Shown: piece after piece, positions 24,334 through 35,120 of the stretch
Layout of the letters: each line of letters starts with the position of its first letter
Numbering within the stretch: position 1 is the stretch's first letter
NCBI GenBank assembly: GCA_020226215.1
Contig: CM035232.1
Coordinates: forward strand, 18,326,316-18,390,315
DNA: 64,000 nucleotides
Origin: Sindora glabra
Taxonomy: Eukaryota > Streptophyta > Magnoliopsida > Fabales > Fabaceae
Reading direction: 5' to 3'
Program-made: the position numbers and the translations under genes
The notes under the pieces: generated by a model
Told to the model about the DNA's origin: nothing
The model's database searches: none
Seen by the model: the letters and a program-made list of their open reading frames with translations, nothing else

Positions 24334-25424
24334 TACAATAATTGTAATTTCTTTTAACAATTTTCATAGAATATTCATGTCTGAATAATAATTGTGTTTA
24401 TTATAAGCCTACATATATTGATATAAGAATGTTTCTTAGAATATTCTTTAGTTATTGAAAAGTATGTCTGACAGATAGAAGATTACCCTCTCACACGGGT
24501 AATCACCTCTAATTAATTTTTGTAATTGATAAAAGATGAGATAATTTTAAAGCTTCTTATCTAAGTGATAATTGAGAGCCAAGCTTAAAACATGAATGTC
24601 ACCTTGTTAATGAATAAGATGAGGTTATATATATAAAACCGTTAGTGAATTAACAAATTCACTTCATCTATCTAAATTGCCAGATATGAGTTCTGATAGA
24701 AATAAAAAAAAATAGATTGGTGAACTCAGGTTAGACATTAAGTATGTCTGAACCATTATCTGTATGGTATTAATATATTATGGAAAGAGATATGCTCCAT
24801 AAAAAAAAGAGAGAAAATCATAACACGTGTTTCATACCACGTGTGCAAATTATGACCAATAAAGGTGATCAAAGTCTAGATCTCAGCTTTGATGTGTGAG
24901 ACCTTTGAGGGAATAAAGTCCTTATACTTGTACCCTTATGACTTTATTCTATTTCTTGAGATTTAAATTTAATGATTGCTATTTTAGAATGTTACCAAAG
25001 GACTATGAGAGATTCAGTCTAGCGGGACATTACTGGAAAAGTAAATTAAATTCAAATCAAGAGATTTGAGAAAAGAGGAAGATCATTAAACGTATCAAAT
25101 TATGTTTGTATTTACCGGTATACCAGTTATAGAGTGTCTATAATTATGAATATAATATTTAAGATATATGATGCATATGAATGAGATCATTTGAGAAATT
25201 CAAATGTGATAAAATGATCTAGGGTATTGCATACTTAAACTCTATTCAAGATTTATTGTTTATCGAAAAGCTATATATTCTTAATAGATGTATAGCAAAG
25301 AGCTCTCGAAGTGTGCTAGTCACACGGCTTATTTTCTTGTATGATTTGTTGCAGAGAATAAGAGATAATGTTTTCTTGTGAAATGCTGAGAGAGTAATGG
25401 ATCCCATTATGTGCAAGTGGGAGA
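24334..25424 (+). other. 3' untranslated region and polypurine tract of the nested Copia element
   Basis: About 1.1 kb without coding motifs. It ends in a purine-rich tract (AAGTGGGAGA, 25415-25424) directly before the 3' LTR, where plus-strand DNA synthesis would be primed. Confidence 0.8.
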
Positions 25425-25732
25425 TGTTGGATCATGGGTTCGGGTCGCCCAAAATGAGTCCATATCTCGACCTAATAAACGCCTATAAATAGGCAGATGA
25501 AGGAAGTAAATGGGTTCGTCAGAAATTATTTCCTCATAACTTCTTAAAAATTCTCTCTCCTTTTTTTCTCTTTGCACACAAAAGGAAGATTTAGCCTGTG
25601 AATAAGTTATTTTTCCGAAGTGATTGACAATTCGACCAATAAAAACAAATACAAGATCCTGAATATTTCTGCTACGTACTTTCAAAATTTGGTATGTATG
25701 AATCCAAATTTCATATTTTATATATTCCTACA
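25425..25732 (+). repeat. 3' LTR of the nested Copia element
   Basis: 308 bp, TGTTGG...CCTACA, followed at once by the AATGA duplication. It aligns end to end with the 5' LTR. Confidence 0.95.
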
Positions 25733-28103
25733 AATGACCATCAAGAAGATGGATCCAGTAATATTAAAATATTTAACATTAAAATTAAGTACAATTTAAA
25801 GTGTTATAAAGCCATTAAGTATTAAATTAATAATATTTTAATAGAGTCTTATTTTAAGCATAAAATTTAATTAATAATTTGAAAATTCATAGTAAATTAT
25901 TAAAATTTTGTATAAATTCAAAATTTTTATTGATTTATAGTTACTTGATCCTTGAATGATATGATATATATATTATATAACTAATTATTATCTAAAAAAT
26001 AAAAATAATGTCAAGTTTATCTGTCTTACAAAATCTTATTCAAGTATTTATTAAGTTAAGTAGTTGCCACTAAATTAATTTAATAAAATTTTGCTTAACC
26101 TAATATTTAGTTCAAATAAAATAAACAAATAGGATCTAATTTTAATTTTATGAATGAATTTATTTAGTTCAGCAATGAAATGTTAACTTCAAACATATTC
26201 TTAATTTGATTAATATAAGATATCATAAACGATAATTTTAACGTACATTAAATTTTAATGGATAGTTTGACTTTATAGCATCAAAAGTAGATAATTTTTG
26301 AAAAAGTGTAAAAATAAAATAGCAAAGTTAATGATATAATATTTATATTTGTAATTAAAATTTTTAATACAATTCTTTTGGCATTCTTAATAAAGTGGTA
26401 ATACCCGATATTACTTTAAGGGTTTTATTCTCCTTACATTATGAGTTCAAACTTTCAACTTTGTATGTGTATATTGAGTGGATTACCACTTGTACAATTA
26501 TCAAATTTTTTTTTATAATTACTAAAAATATTTTTAGTATAATTCTAAACTTAACCCTGTCTAAAAATAAGTAATTTAAGTAGGGTGTCTAGCAGGTTAT
26601 CTTATTTATTTAAATTATAATTTTAGTAATTTAACACATTACCTTATTATTAAATATAATAATGTGGCCAATATTATAAATTTATATGTTAAATTATTAA
26701 AATTATCACTAAATTAATATTGTTAATATTTATACATTTTATAAATGCATAATTATGCTATATCAAACTAATCCTTACCTCATTGTTGTCACTTCATACG
26801 TTAAATAACAAATTATAACTTAAATAAATAAAATAACCTATTCAATACCCTACTTAAATTACTTATTTTTAGATGAGTTTGAATTTAGAATTATATTAAA
26901 AAAATTTGATAATTGTATGAGTAGTAATTTACTCAATACATATAAGATTGAATTCATGATAACATAATGTGAAAAGAATAAAACCCTTTAAGATATCACT
27001 ACAATCACTACACCCTTAAAAATACTAAGAGAATTATATTAAAAAATTTAATTACAGATATAAATGTTATATCATTAACATTTTACCAATTTCATAAGTA
27101 TTTTTCTACTCTATTTTAACACTTCATTTTAAAATTATCTACTTTTAATGCTATAAAGTCAAACTATCAATTAAAAGTTAATGTACGTTAAAATTCTCGT
27201 ATTTAGTATCTTATATTAATTAAACTAAGAGTGTGCTTGAAGTCATTATTTCATTTTTAACTAAATAAATTCATTCATTAGATTAAAATTGGATTTTATT
27301 TGTTTGTTTTATTCAAACTAAATATTAAATTAAGTAAAATTTTATTGAATTAATTTAGTGGCAACTACCTAATTTAATATACTTAATAACAAATCATACT
27401 TGAATAAGATTTTGTGGGACAAATGAACTTGGCATTAATTTCATTCTTTTAGATAATAATAAGTTATATAATATATATCATATTATTCAAGAATCAAGTA
27501 ACTAATAATCAATAAAAATTTTGAATTTATACAAAATTTTAATAATTTATTATGAATTTTCAAACTATTAATTTAATTTTATGCTTAAAATAAGAATTTA
27601 TTCAAATATTATTAATTTAATACTTAATGGCTTTATAACACTTTAATTTATACTTAATTTTAATGTTAAAAATTTTTAATATTATTTTTAAAGCTTTACC
27701 TTTTCTATTTTATATTGTCAGATTAAACTAAAAAGTTTAGGTTAATTTCATTACATGGGAAAAATAAATAATTTTTAATGAAATCCTTTAGCTAACTTTT
27801 AGATGCAATTTTGTTTTAAAATTGAATGGAATAAAAAATGTCTTAAACTTGTTTTATTTGAATTAAAAAAATCTGATGTACAAAAAAAAAACTCAAATCT
27901 TCTGATAATAGGATTCATAATTTCTTAAGCATTAACTACGAGAGACAAAATTTAACTTAGAAAAGTAATACTTTACAATGTGTACATAACACTAACAAAA
28001 AAAAAAAAAAACAATGGCAAAAAATTTGCCATGTGTTTGGAGTTTATCTTCCTTAATTGCACACAGAGTATAGAACTCCTGCCCATTTATGTCAGCTTGC
28101 CTA

Positions 28104-28427
28104 CAAAATTTTAAATTTAATAATGGTTGATTCATAGAAGGTGGGCATCCCTCATCCTCCCCCATTCAAAAAAATAAAAAATAAAAAATGTCATAAATAT
28201 TAAAAATGGAGTATAAATTTGAGTTTTGAATATTTTATATTTATTAAATTAAATTTTATAAATTTTTCTCACCATTCTATATTTAATGATAACCTTTAAT
28301 TTGGATTGAAAATTTAATTTTGAATTCTATTTTTTATATGTATAGCATGGTTGAACAAAAAATGCTTGCCCAACTTTCCAAAATATTAGTTTAATTATGA
28401 TTTGTCATATAATGTTGTTACAAAAAA
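28104..28427. other. Short AT-rich spacer, nothing recognised
   Basis: AT-rich sequence between the palindrome and the next LTR element, with no motif seen. Confidence 0.5.
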
Positions 28428-28895
28428 TATCTTAATTCTAAAATATATAGATAATGAAAGAGATGAATAAAAATATTAATGTAATAAACACACAATTTTG
28501 CATAAAAAACTCTTAAAATTAAAGGGAAAATTCATCAAAGGGAAAATTCATGAGAGAATCAATAAAAATTTCACTATAAATTGCAAAAAATTATGAATTC
28601 TAATTTGCTCACAAATCCAAATTTTAATTACACCTAATTCTCTCCCAAACAATCTTTTGACTTAATTTCTCTCATACTTCAAATTTTTAACTAATGCAAA
28701 TATTCATAACTAAATAATATTTATTTGTTAAGGAATCTCAATTTCTAAAACATAAACCAAACTTGAGTAGGAAGAAAACTCTTAATAGGAAAACAATCAC
28801 AAATTAATGATAATCCTAATTTGAATTAAAGAATAATTTAAAATAAGAAATAATTATGAATTAATAATTATTAGAATTTGAATCAAATTTTAATA
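28428..28895 (-). repeat. 3' LTR of the short Copia element
   Basis: About 468 bp, pairing with 30501-30947. Shared landmarks are GAATGAAAGAGATGAATAAA-like and AAACACACAATTTTGCAT stretches near the start and AATTAATAATTATTA near the end. Confidence 0.85.
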
Positions 28896-29086
28896 ATCTC
28901 CACCGCAACACAAATTATATCTTTTCACTTAAAAATACTAGCAAAAACTAGTTTTATCAAAATCTTAGCAAAAATCAATTTCTTCATAAAAGCTCCCACT
29001 TGCTTCATCTTCTTCACTTCATTATATGATTCACCATTTATATTTCTTACAATAGTATTTTTATCAACTTATACAAATTCTTATTA

Positions 29087-29165
29087 GCCTTTCTTGTCTT
29101 TCATAATGATCAACACACAAATTCTTTTAAGCCTTCTTATCTTTCATAATGATCAACACACCTTT
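29087..29165 (-). repeat. Short tandem duplication inside the Copia relic
   Basis: The motif CTTTCATAATGATCAACACA occurs twice, about 50 bp apart. This duplicates a piece of the GAG-pre-integrase coding sequence (LIIMKDKK on the - strand). Confidence 0.7.
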
Positions 29166-30230
29166 AGTAATTTTCAAGATTCCATCTCTAGTAAAATATC
29201 CTTATCTTATAGCATCAAATTTACTTAAAGAAATTCAGGGTCTATTTGTTTATTATTTTTAAAAATATTTTTTTATTTTTAAAAAATAGATGAATTTGTT
29301 TGAAAAACTATTTTTAGAATTTATTTTTAAAAATTATAACTTTAAATATGTAACTTAAAAATTAAAAAAATAACTTTTAGATATTTTTTGAACTTATTTT
29401 TTTGTTTTGGATGTTAGTTTTGTAATTAAATAAAATATTTTTTTATTTACAACACTTACTATCTTTTATTCTTTATTTTCCTTTGATTCAAAAAAAGTTT
29501 TTTTTATAAAAATAATTTCTAAGAATAATTTATGAAAATGCAAAAATAAAAATATATTCAAACACACTCTACATCCTTTTTCAATGTTGGTACATATCTC
29601 ACATCCTTTATAGTTTTTCACATTCATAGTGTCACCATTAGTCATCTTCATAATTCTAGGTTTACAATCATGATACATAACAAACATTTTCTTATTAACA
29701 TAAAAATGATTGGAGCAAGCAAAATCAAATAGCCAATAATTATCAAGATATTTTGACACTCATCACTCATTAAAATCACATAATCTTTATTATACTGTTC
29801 AGCTGCAATACTAATAGTATTAGATTCAACTTTCTTTTTCTCTTTGATTTTCTTAAATTCTTTTAGATCATCATTCAACTTTTCATTCTTCAATGTAGCA
29901 TAAATTGTATCTTCTATCGTAAATCTATCTTTTCCAACTAATAATGTAACTACTAAGCTATGATAAAAATTTGAAAAAGATACTATCTACAACAAAACTT
30001 TATCTTCATCCCTTATTGTAACTCTAACACTTATCAACCAAGAGAACAAATTGTTAAAATAATTCAAATAATCTATCATATCAATGCCTTGATCCATTTT
30101 TAACTGATATAATTTTTTCTTTAAATGCAATCAATTTATAATAGATTTTAATATATGGAGTTTTTCTAGTTTCATTAACAGTTCAATAGTGCAAATTTTA
30201 TTTAAAACATTATATTTTACCTCATGTTTT
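29090..30230 (-). pseudogene. gag-protease relic of the short Copia element
   Basis: Gag fragments lie at about 30105-29880 on the - strand (a MIDYLNYFNNLFSWL-like capsid segment, then a MKNEKLNDDLKEFKK stretch). The protease (YWLFDFACSNHFYVNKKMF, about 29740-29690) has Ala-Cys where D-S-G/A-C is usual but keeps the Asp. GAG-pre-integrase remains (ILKITKGVLIIMK) at about 29190-29145. The frame is broken by stops, shifts and the insertion near 29.4 kb. Confidence 0.8.
29242..29572. mobile_element. Probable small insertion (MITE-like) within the Copia relic
   Basis: On the - strand, Copia coding stops after a VPTLKKDV-like motif (about 29575) and resumes at SLSKFDA (about 29235). The intervening 330 bp are AT-rich with weak inverted ends (GTCTATTTG and CAAACACAC). 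No certain target duplication was seen. Confidence 0.4.
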
Positions 30231-30500
30231 TAGCATAGCCAAATTGATGGTGTTGACTGTCTACATCTCTATCTCTTCATAAGCTTTACTTGTCATATTT
30301 GCAAGCTTTTTTTTTCTTCCCATTAAGCACTTTAATCAACTTATATTGCACTAAAACATCTTCACCATGCTCTGCTACAAGTTAAAATTATTCTTCCCAT
30401 TAGATATTTCCACCTCAAACCTATTGCTCACTCCACCTTGAAGTTTTGCCATCTTAGATCATAATTCTACATAGGATTGAACCATGCTTTTGATATCACT

Positions 30501-30947
30501 TGTCCCAATTTTAGAATATGTAGAGAATGAAAGAGATGAATAAAAATAACAATAAAATAAACACACAATTTTGCATGAAAAATCCCTTATACTCAAAGGG
30601 GAAAATCATAGGAGAATCAATAAAAATTTTATAATTGAACTAAAAATATTACAAATTTTGATTCTTTCACAAATCTAAATCCTAATTATACCTAATTCTC
30701 TCAAACAATCCTCTCACCTACTTTCCTTCGTACTTCAAACCTTTAACTAGCACAAATATTTTTAACGCAATACTTATTTGGTAAAGAATTCCAATCCAAC
30801 TCTCATACATAAACTTAAATTGAGTTGAAAGGAAGCTCTTAATAAAAAAATACAAATTAATAATAATCTTAATTTAAATTAGAAAATAATTTAAAATAAA
30901 AATAATTATAAATTAATAATTGTTAAATTTTGAATTAAATCCTAACA
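30501..30947 (-). repeat. 5' LTR of the short Copia element
   Basis: About 447 bp, starting TGTCCCAATTTTAG and ending CCTAACA (in + coordinates), adjacent to the primer-binding site at about 30483-30500. Confidence 0.85.
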
Positions 30948-32100
30948 TATTTTGCTTTTTAATATGGCTAATAAATTTCGAAACCTTTGTCACATGCAAA
31001 CTAAACTACGTGTCCAGAGCCAAAATTGCATTTATGAGGTAGGGCTCGTACTTAAAGGTATGTTTGCAGCATCGTTTTAAGTGAGATCTCAGCTTGCTCT
31101 TCCTCTAATTTATTTAAAGTAGGGGAATGGACAAGGATGTCTTGCTCTCTATATTTTAAGCATTTAACACAAGATAAGAATGCTAGCGCCTATTGCTGAT
31201 TCTGATTGCACACTTTGAAATCAGTTAGACCATCAGAGTTCAGAATTATGTGGTCATTTGGGAATGGGAATGGGAATGGGAATGCTTATCCTTACACCGA
31301 AATGTGGATATAAATACTATAGCTCGAGTCCTTAATGTTTAAGATACCCATCTACAGTACTATATCCAGTTTTCTTAATTCTAATTAGATATATAACGAC
31401 CAGCTTATATGGGCTTTCTAATGTTACTTGTGTGTGTGTGTGTGTGGTTTTTTTTTTAAATATACCGGCAAGATAATTACAACAATTCATTAATTATTCT
31501 TTTATGTTTAGATTATAGAAATAATTTTCTTAGACCAATGAATGTTAACCCCATCCCCAAATGAAATATTTGAGAACTTGGGTTACTAGCATAATTTAGA
31601 AAAGTTACCTCAGAAATTTAAGGCAATTATTACTTAGATCTAGAAAACTTCAAAAGCATGGAATAAATTTATACACATTAATCTATCATATTAGTAAGAA
31701 ACGACAATAGACTATTAGCCTCTTCTTTTTTCCTTTCCCTTTTTGTGTGTGTGTGTAACGGAGAACGGTAGAACTAATTTAACCTAAAATATGCACCATT
31801 ATTCCTTTTCTTTCAGTACCTTTTCCTGATAATCTTTATGGCCAGTATTGTCTTACTAACATGCAAAACATTAACAAGAGCTAATGCTTGAACAAGGCAG
31901 AAGTAGGATTCTGAAGAACATGACCACGAACATTATTACTCTATAAATTAAGTAAATGATGTTTTATATGTCACAAAAAGCAGCGGGGGAAAACTCAAAT
32001 GATTGAATGGTTGAACCTAGAGATGCTTTAATCAATACTTCAATTTAATTTGTTCTAATTTTCCAGGTAATGCCAGAAATAATTGTTTAACAAGGTAAAA
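30948..32100. other. Intergenic DNA between a Copia relic and the Nas2/PSMD9 gene
   Basis: No gene is seen. Small simple repeats are present: four GGGAAT units near 31258-31285 and TG repeats near 31430 and 31745. The right part may include distal 3' UTR of the Nas2 gene. Confidence 0.5.
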
Positions 32101-32615
32101 ACAATTTTAATCACCCTCTGCAGAACCGCGGCGAATGAATACACTTCACTGAGCATGACCATTCACCTAGAAAAATATCTGAAACATTAGTCACTATCAA
32201 AGTTGAGCAAACTTTTCAGAGTTCAAGCAAGCTACCAATATAATCTAATTGACTGATAAACCTTGTGAAAACTACAAATATTTAATGTGGCGTGCGTACA
32301 TGGACGAGTTATTTATTTTGTATGAATAAACTTTTAAAGAAGCACGTGATCTATGAAGGCATGAGTCCAAAATGTTAGGAACCATGATCATATCACACCA
32401 TAACCATAAGCAAGACAGCTCCGAGTATGCCAATATTAATTAAACAAGGATGATCACAGAAAGTATAAGCATATTCTTGAGTCACTTGTATGTTAATTCC
32501 AACTGCGAAGGAATTTGCCAAAGACAGGAAAAACAAATCCAAGAACACCATATGGAGAAATTCTAGCAACAGAAGCAAAACAACGGTCACCACCCTGAAG
32601 GACGAATTATAGCAA

Positions 32616-34897
32616 CTACAAGATCCGGAAATGACACCTGCAAGCATTCAACAGGCAGGAAGCTTAGCCAAAAAAAAAATACAAGGATATTAGATATATA
32701 GCAAAGTGAACCAAATTTTGATCAGCAGTAAAAAAGTAGTTTCTCTAAGCACAATTTGTGATGACAGGAAGTCGAGGAGTATATTTGATATAAGTTTTTA
32801 ACAAATATCTTTACCAACTAAATACAAATGTCAGTTTGTCTGAGGTCAAGGATAGTTTTTCATATACAGGCATTTTTTTGCTACCATCAACGGGATTTTA
32901 AGCAAACGATAGTTATATAATTGTCTGCAGCAGGTGATCAGGTTTGAACCCCATTTTTTATTTATGTATGGGCTATAATTTAAGACACGATGAAAAAGTA
33001 CTGGTTCAAAAAAACTGAATAAAAGCTCAACATTTTGGCTTCACCGTCATTGTTGTTGTTGTGTGTGTGTGTGTGTGTGTGTTTTTCTAAATGCCAATCT
33101 TGTGCGATTCAATTCATATTTACCATGAAACCGGTTAAACCCAGACACTGGTGCAGCATTTCTTCGTATATAACATTTTAACTTGCTAATATTTACCCTG
33201 AACACCTATACTTTCTACACCAAAACCAAGATGATCCTAAAAGCATACTAAAATATAAAGAGCAAAATAGCTGGGATTTCATGCATACCCCAAAAGACCT
33301 CTGCCTTGCCATGTTCTGGGTGTGACAGTTAAATTGATCAATGCACCCTGCCTCATTATAACAACAGGTATTGCACAACCCAGATTTGACTGAGACTCGG
33401 AAGCCAACCTCTGGAGCAAATTATCACCTGCTTCCACATTGCCAAATTTCACAATCTGATCTCCAAGTTGTAAACCATCCTCTGCTGCTGGTGATGCATC
33501 TGTTATTTCATCAACCATAGCAAAGGGTATACGAACAACTATGTCCACATCCATGGAAGTGGGAGATTGTTGAAGGAAAACATTCTGAAATGACTCAGAT
33601 GTGACTGCATCAACAGCTGAACTCTGAATATTGGACCTAACATCATTACCTAAGCAGAAAGGCAAAAAACCAACATGACAAATACAAAATGTCCAATTAT
33701 TTCGTAGAAATTTTATGTCTTATTGAGTTCAAACACAGAAAGAAAGATAAAAATTAGTCATAACAACTATAAAATGCAAAGGTAAGCCCTTTCTCATAGG
33801 AACATAAATTATTACTTTAAGATCTACATAAACAACATTACTAGTCTACAACAGCTCAATCAAGAATGCAAATGACACAGAAAATATCACAGTGATCCAA
33901 TTCAATGCTTTAAGGCGGACTTACCCCAATTTTATTATAAAATCTATTCATAGCACATAAACAATCATGTTTTATAGAACATATTAACAATCACATTTTA
34001 CACTGGATAACAATTATAGGTAAAATACAATAGATATGAAAATGAAAGTAATTACAGTAAATTTGAGTACTTTTAGCATTACCTAAAACACTAATAAAGC
34101 AACTACCTTTCAATTCATGAGTCAAACAACAGAATCAACTAGGTCATATGAGATATCAAAGCCACATATGTCATTATGTTATCAACAGAATCAGACTACC
34201 TTCAAACCCGAAAATGTCACTTACGCATTGTTTAACAAAAGTTAATTTTTCTCTTGAATTATAATAAACGAGTATAAAATTTATAGCTTTCGAGTACCTG
34301 AATTATTGACGGATGATGATCTATTACCAAGTCTTGCTGCATGCAAAATTTGTATATTCTGATTTATTTTCTCAGTGATCTCCTTGTGATCATTTCGCAG
34401 CTCTGTCGAGAGAACAAAGTGGATAAGGGAAAGAAAATAACCGGACGTTGTTGCAAAAAAGAAAGGAAAAAAAAAAAAAAAAGCAGCCAACCAAGCTTCC
34501 TTTGCTAGTAGCATATGCAAGATACTTTAGGAATAACAACTTAAGCAAACCTTCAACATACTAAAATCCACCTATGTTGACCAAAACCCCTGCTGTTTGC
34601 TAAAGGAGAGACATCGTACCAGTCAAACGACGTCGTTCAGCCCGAACAGCTGGAATGTCAATATCCGTTCGAGGAAAGCCCTGAAAAATTCGCATGAAAT
34701 TGAAATCAGAGCTAACACCAGATCTCGGCCACCAAATGTAAAAACAGAAAAATTACCTCGGAATCAACGAGATTGCCGGTGAGTCCGGGGCCCCCAGGTG
34801 GAGAGAGGCGCTCGATGATGGCATTCATCTCGGTCTCCATGGCAGCTCTTTTGTCCATCAGCGACATCGTTTCTGCCTTCACGTTTGTCCCCACCAT
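32616..34897 (-). CDS. 26S proteasome non-ATPase regulatory subunit 9 (Nas2/PSMD9-like), five exons, 229 aa
   Basis: An assembly chaperone of the proteasome 19S base that in yeast and mammals binds the Rpt5 C-terminus. Here the role is inferred by homology; it would act in cytosol and nucleus. Exons in - order are 34897-34757, 34680-34620, 34402-34298, 33649-33289 and 32637-32616. All are GT-AG and total 690 nt including TAG. Residues 1-90 are a charged helical region (ELRNDHKEITEKINQNIQIL near 67-86). Residues about 139-215 form the PDZ domain (MVDEITDASPAAEDGLQLGD, then IVKFGNVEAG). The end GRGLLGCHFRIL is the family's conserved C-terminus, and its last seven codons sit on a 22-nt exon. No frameshift or missing motif is seen, so it is probably functional. 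Simple TG repeats (33060-33080) lie in the fourth intron. Confidence 0.96.
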
Positions 34898-35120
34898 TTT
34901 TGGCACACAAGACAAGCACTCTTCCTCGTCTTTCTTCTTCCTTATAGGATTTCTCGTTTTCGAAAATTACAGTCGGCGCCGAAAGCTTGCGAAACGGCGG
35001 CTACCAAAGTGCTACCGAACTCTTCCGCTTAAAAAGGCGACAGCTTATAAGGGTTTTGGACAATCCAACCTGCAGGATAGACGCCGAGATTGTCATGTAG
35101 TAACTGTTCACTTTTAATTC
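34898..35120 (-). promoter_or_regulatory. 5' UTR and proximal promoter region of the Nas2/PSMD9 gene
   Basis: GC-richer DNA directly upstream of the start codon, with pyrimidine/purine tracts near 34918-34945. No clear TATA box was seen, as is common for housekeeping genes. Confidence 0.4.

Larger units (their letters stand above)
17572..25732 (+). mobile_element. Complete but inactivated Copia LTR retrotransposon, 8161 bp
   Basis: Two LTRs of 307-308 bp are flanked by the identical 5-bp duplication AATGA (17567-17571 and 25733-25737). A primer-binding site, a 2.3-kb leader, gag-pol (20219-24333), a 1.1-kb 3' untranslated region and a polypurine tract follow. Domain order is gag, CCHC knuckle, protease, integrase, reverse transcriptase, RNase H, so it is Copia. 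It is inserted in the left arm of the giant palindrome. Seven nonsense codons and one frameshift disable it. Confidence 0.97.
17158..28103. mobile_element. Giant palindrome (fold-back element or inverted duplication), split by a nested Copia element
   Basis: The left arm (17158-17571 plus 25738-26635, about 1.31 kb) is inverted in the right arm (26810-28103, about 1.29 kb), around a loop of about 174 bp (26636-26809). Landmarks pair in order. AAGTAATTTAAGTAGGGT near 26570 matches inverted ACCCTACTTAAATTACTT near 26852. AAGTAATACTTTACAATGTG near 27963 matches inverted CACATTGTAAAGTATTACTT near 17265. The GGCAGGA block at 17174 matches TCCTGCC at 28078. By eye the arms are roughly 85-90% identical. 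There is no coding sequence in the arms, and outer target duplications were not found. It could be a non-autonomous transposon with giant inverted repeats or a local inverted duplication. Confidence 0.85.
28428..30947 (-). mobile_element. Shortened, non-autonomous Copia element, about 2.5 kb
   Basis: Two diverged LTRs (28428-28895 and 30501-30947) flank 1.6 kb that holds only gag, protease and the start of GAG-pre-integrase on the - strand. Integrase core, reverse transcriptase and RNase H are missing. Just inside the right LTR, the - strand reads TGATATCAAAAGCATGG, a recognisable Copia primer-binding site. Inside the left LTR the - strand reads GGTGGAGATT, a polypurine tract. No clear target duplication was found. 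Confidence 0.85.

Noticed and set aside
23871..24360. Three minus-strand open frames inside the Copia RNase H
   Set aside because: They are shadows of the plus-strand RNase H, which carries all the family motifs.
32393..32647. Hydrophobic 84-codon minus-strand frame that might be a membrane protein
   Set aside because: It overlaps the 22-nt final exon of Nas2/PSMD9 in another frame and is explained as intron plus 3' UTR.
33055..33081. GT repeat as a regulatory element
   Set aside because: It is a simple microsatellite inside an intron with nothing else around it.
34773..35117. Plus-strand 114-codon frame opposite the first Nas2/PSMD9 exon
   Set aside because: It is antisense to a well-supported conserved exon and has no recognised motif.
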